Source: Pseudomonadota bacterium (GTDB lineage Bacteria > Pseudomonadota > Gammaproteobacteria > Burkholderiales > Burkholderiaceae_E). From it: a DNA stretch of 15,684 nucleotides. Of this stretch, positions 15,119-15,684 are shown in pieces. The notes beneath the pieces are model-generated. The model searched no databases, was not told where the DNA came from, and worked only from the letters and a program-made list of their open reading frames with translations. Position 1 is the first letter of the stretch. Every line of letters starts with the position of its first letter. The stretch spans positions 1 through 15,684 of the forward strand of contig JAEWGX010000100.1 of assembly GCA_023388075.1 (NCBI GenBank). Direction: 5' to 3'. A program made the translations under genes and the position numbers.

Positions 15119-15684
15119 ACCCGCGCTTCCAGGAAGCCCAGCACAGCCCGAACGGAAGGCAACAGGCTGCGGCGGTGAGGCACCAGCGCCGTCGTCGTGA
15201 CCAGTCCCGCGGTCCACCGCGGGAGGATGCGAACCAACTCGCCGGCTGCCAACGGGCGTTCGCAGAGCCCGTACGGCAGCGGCGCGATTCCCAGTCCCGC
15301 CGCGGCCGCCTGCAGCAAGGTGACGGGTTCGTCGGCGACCATCCTCGCGTGGGGCGACACCGTGCTTGTCGGCACCCCGGGCTTGCTCAGGCGCCAAGCC
15401 GTCGCATCCGCCGCGACCAGCAGCCCGGCGTGACTGGAGAGCTGAGCCGGAGTGCGAGGTTCACCGCGCGAACGCACGTAGGCTGGGCTTGCCACCAGCA
15501 CGACGTCCTCCGTCGCGAGCGTGCGCTGCACCAGCCCCGAATCGGGCAGGCGCGCGAAGTGGCTGCGCACGGCGATGTCGAAGCCCTCCTTCACGAGGTC
15601 GACGAACCGATCCGTCGCGTGCACCTGCAGTTGCAGCTTTGGATACGCCACGGCGAGCGATGGCAGGTGCCGGGCCAACTGGAA
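15097..15684 (-). CDS. LysR-type transcriptional regulator, C-terminal effector domain (cut by window edge)
   Basis: The 195 residues in the window are a LysR substrate-binding domain: PKLQLQVHATDRFVDLVKEGFDIAVRS, then LPDSGLVQRTLATEDVVLVASPAYVRSRGEPRTPAQLSSH, and the later VTLLQAAAAGLGIAPLPYGLCERPLAAGELVRILP. These are standard positions of the family's two-lobed effector domain. The N-terminal winged helix-turn-helix and the start lie right of the window, so the open frame runs through the edge; the gene would normally be about 300 residues. It converges on the cyclase-family gene, with 24 nt between stops and a hairpin in the gap. Because a LysR regulator usually controls a divergent gene, its target is more likely beyond the window edge than the cyclase gene. 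Effector unknown. Confidence 0.92.
   Translation of the reverse strand, partial: FQLARHLPSLAVAYPKLQLQVHATDRFVDLVKEGFDIAVRSHFARLPDSGLVQRTLATEDVVLVASPAYVRSRGEPRTPAQLSSHAGLLVAADATAWRLSKPGVPTSTVSPHARMVADEPVTLLQAAAAGLGIAPLPYGLCERPLAAGELVRILPRWTAGLVTTTALVPHRRSLLPSVRAVLGFLEARVGSGRIG

Overview
The window is GC-rich throughout, with long coding-like frames on both strands. Gene content and protein style point to a Pseudomonadota bacterium, most likely a betaproteobacterium of the Burkholderiales type; that placement is an inference from remembered families, not from a search. No rRNA, tRNA, CRISPR array or transposase was seen.

Most of the window (223-12153, minus strand apart from one regulator) is a urea uptake and hydrolysis locus. 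Read in the direction of transcription (right to left) it runs ureD-ureA, then the urea ABC transporter urtA-urtB-urtC-urtD-urtE, then a foreign-looking module (a plus-strand TetR-type regulator diverging from an ABA4-like membrane protein and a second multi-pass membrane protein), then ureB-ureC. The urease structural subunits are thus split: gamma (UreA) and the chaperone UreD lie more than 8 kb from beta (UreB) and alpha (UreC). The accessory genes ureE, ureF and ureG are not in the window. Where they would be expected, just after ureC, the sequence instead joins a truncated plus-strand cation diffusion facilitator gene at about position 203, so a deletion, a rearrangement or an assembly join is likely there.

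The 305-base gap between ureA and urtA is the control region of the transporter operon. It carries a sigma-54 promoter with exact GG-N10-GC spacing (10612-10627) and two upstream NtrC-like dyads about 65 bp apart, which fits nitrogen-limitation control of urea uptake. urtABCDE is tightly packed, with ATGA and GTGA stop/start overlaps. UrtA would bind urea in the periplasm, UrtB and UrtC form the channel, and UrtD and UrtE hydrolyse ATP; urease then releases ammonia and CO2 in the cytoplasm.

The TetR/ABA4 control region (3868-3917) is the other well-resolved regulatory site: a near-perfect 19-bp palindrome, a repeated arm and a minus-strand promoter with a perfect -35 box overlap one another. 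This looks like a locally acting repressor and its target operon.

Right of the urease locus the plus strand carries a membrane-anchored C13 (legumain-like) peptidase diverging from ureD, and a secreted cyclase-family protein whose metal-binding motif has Gln where His is usual. A LysR-type regulator, cut by the window edge, converges on the latter.
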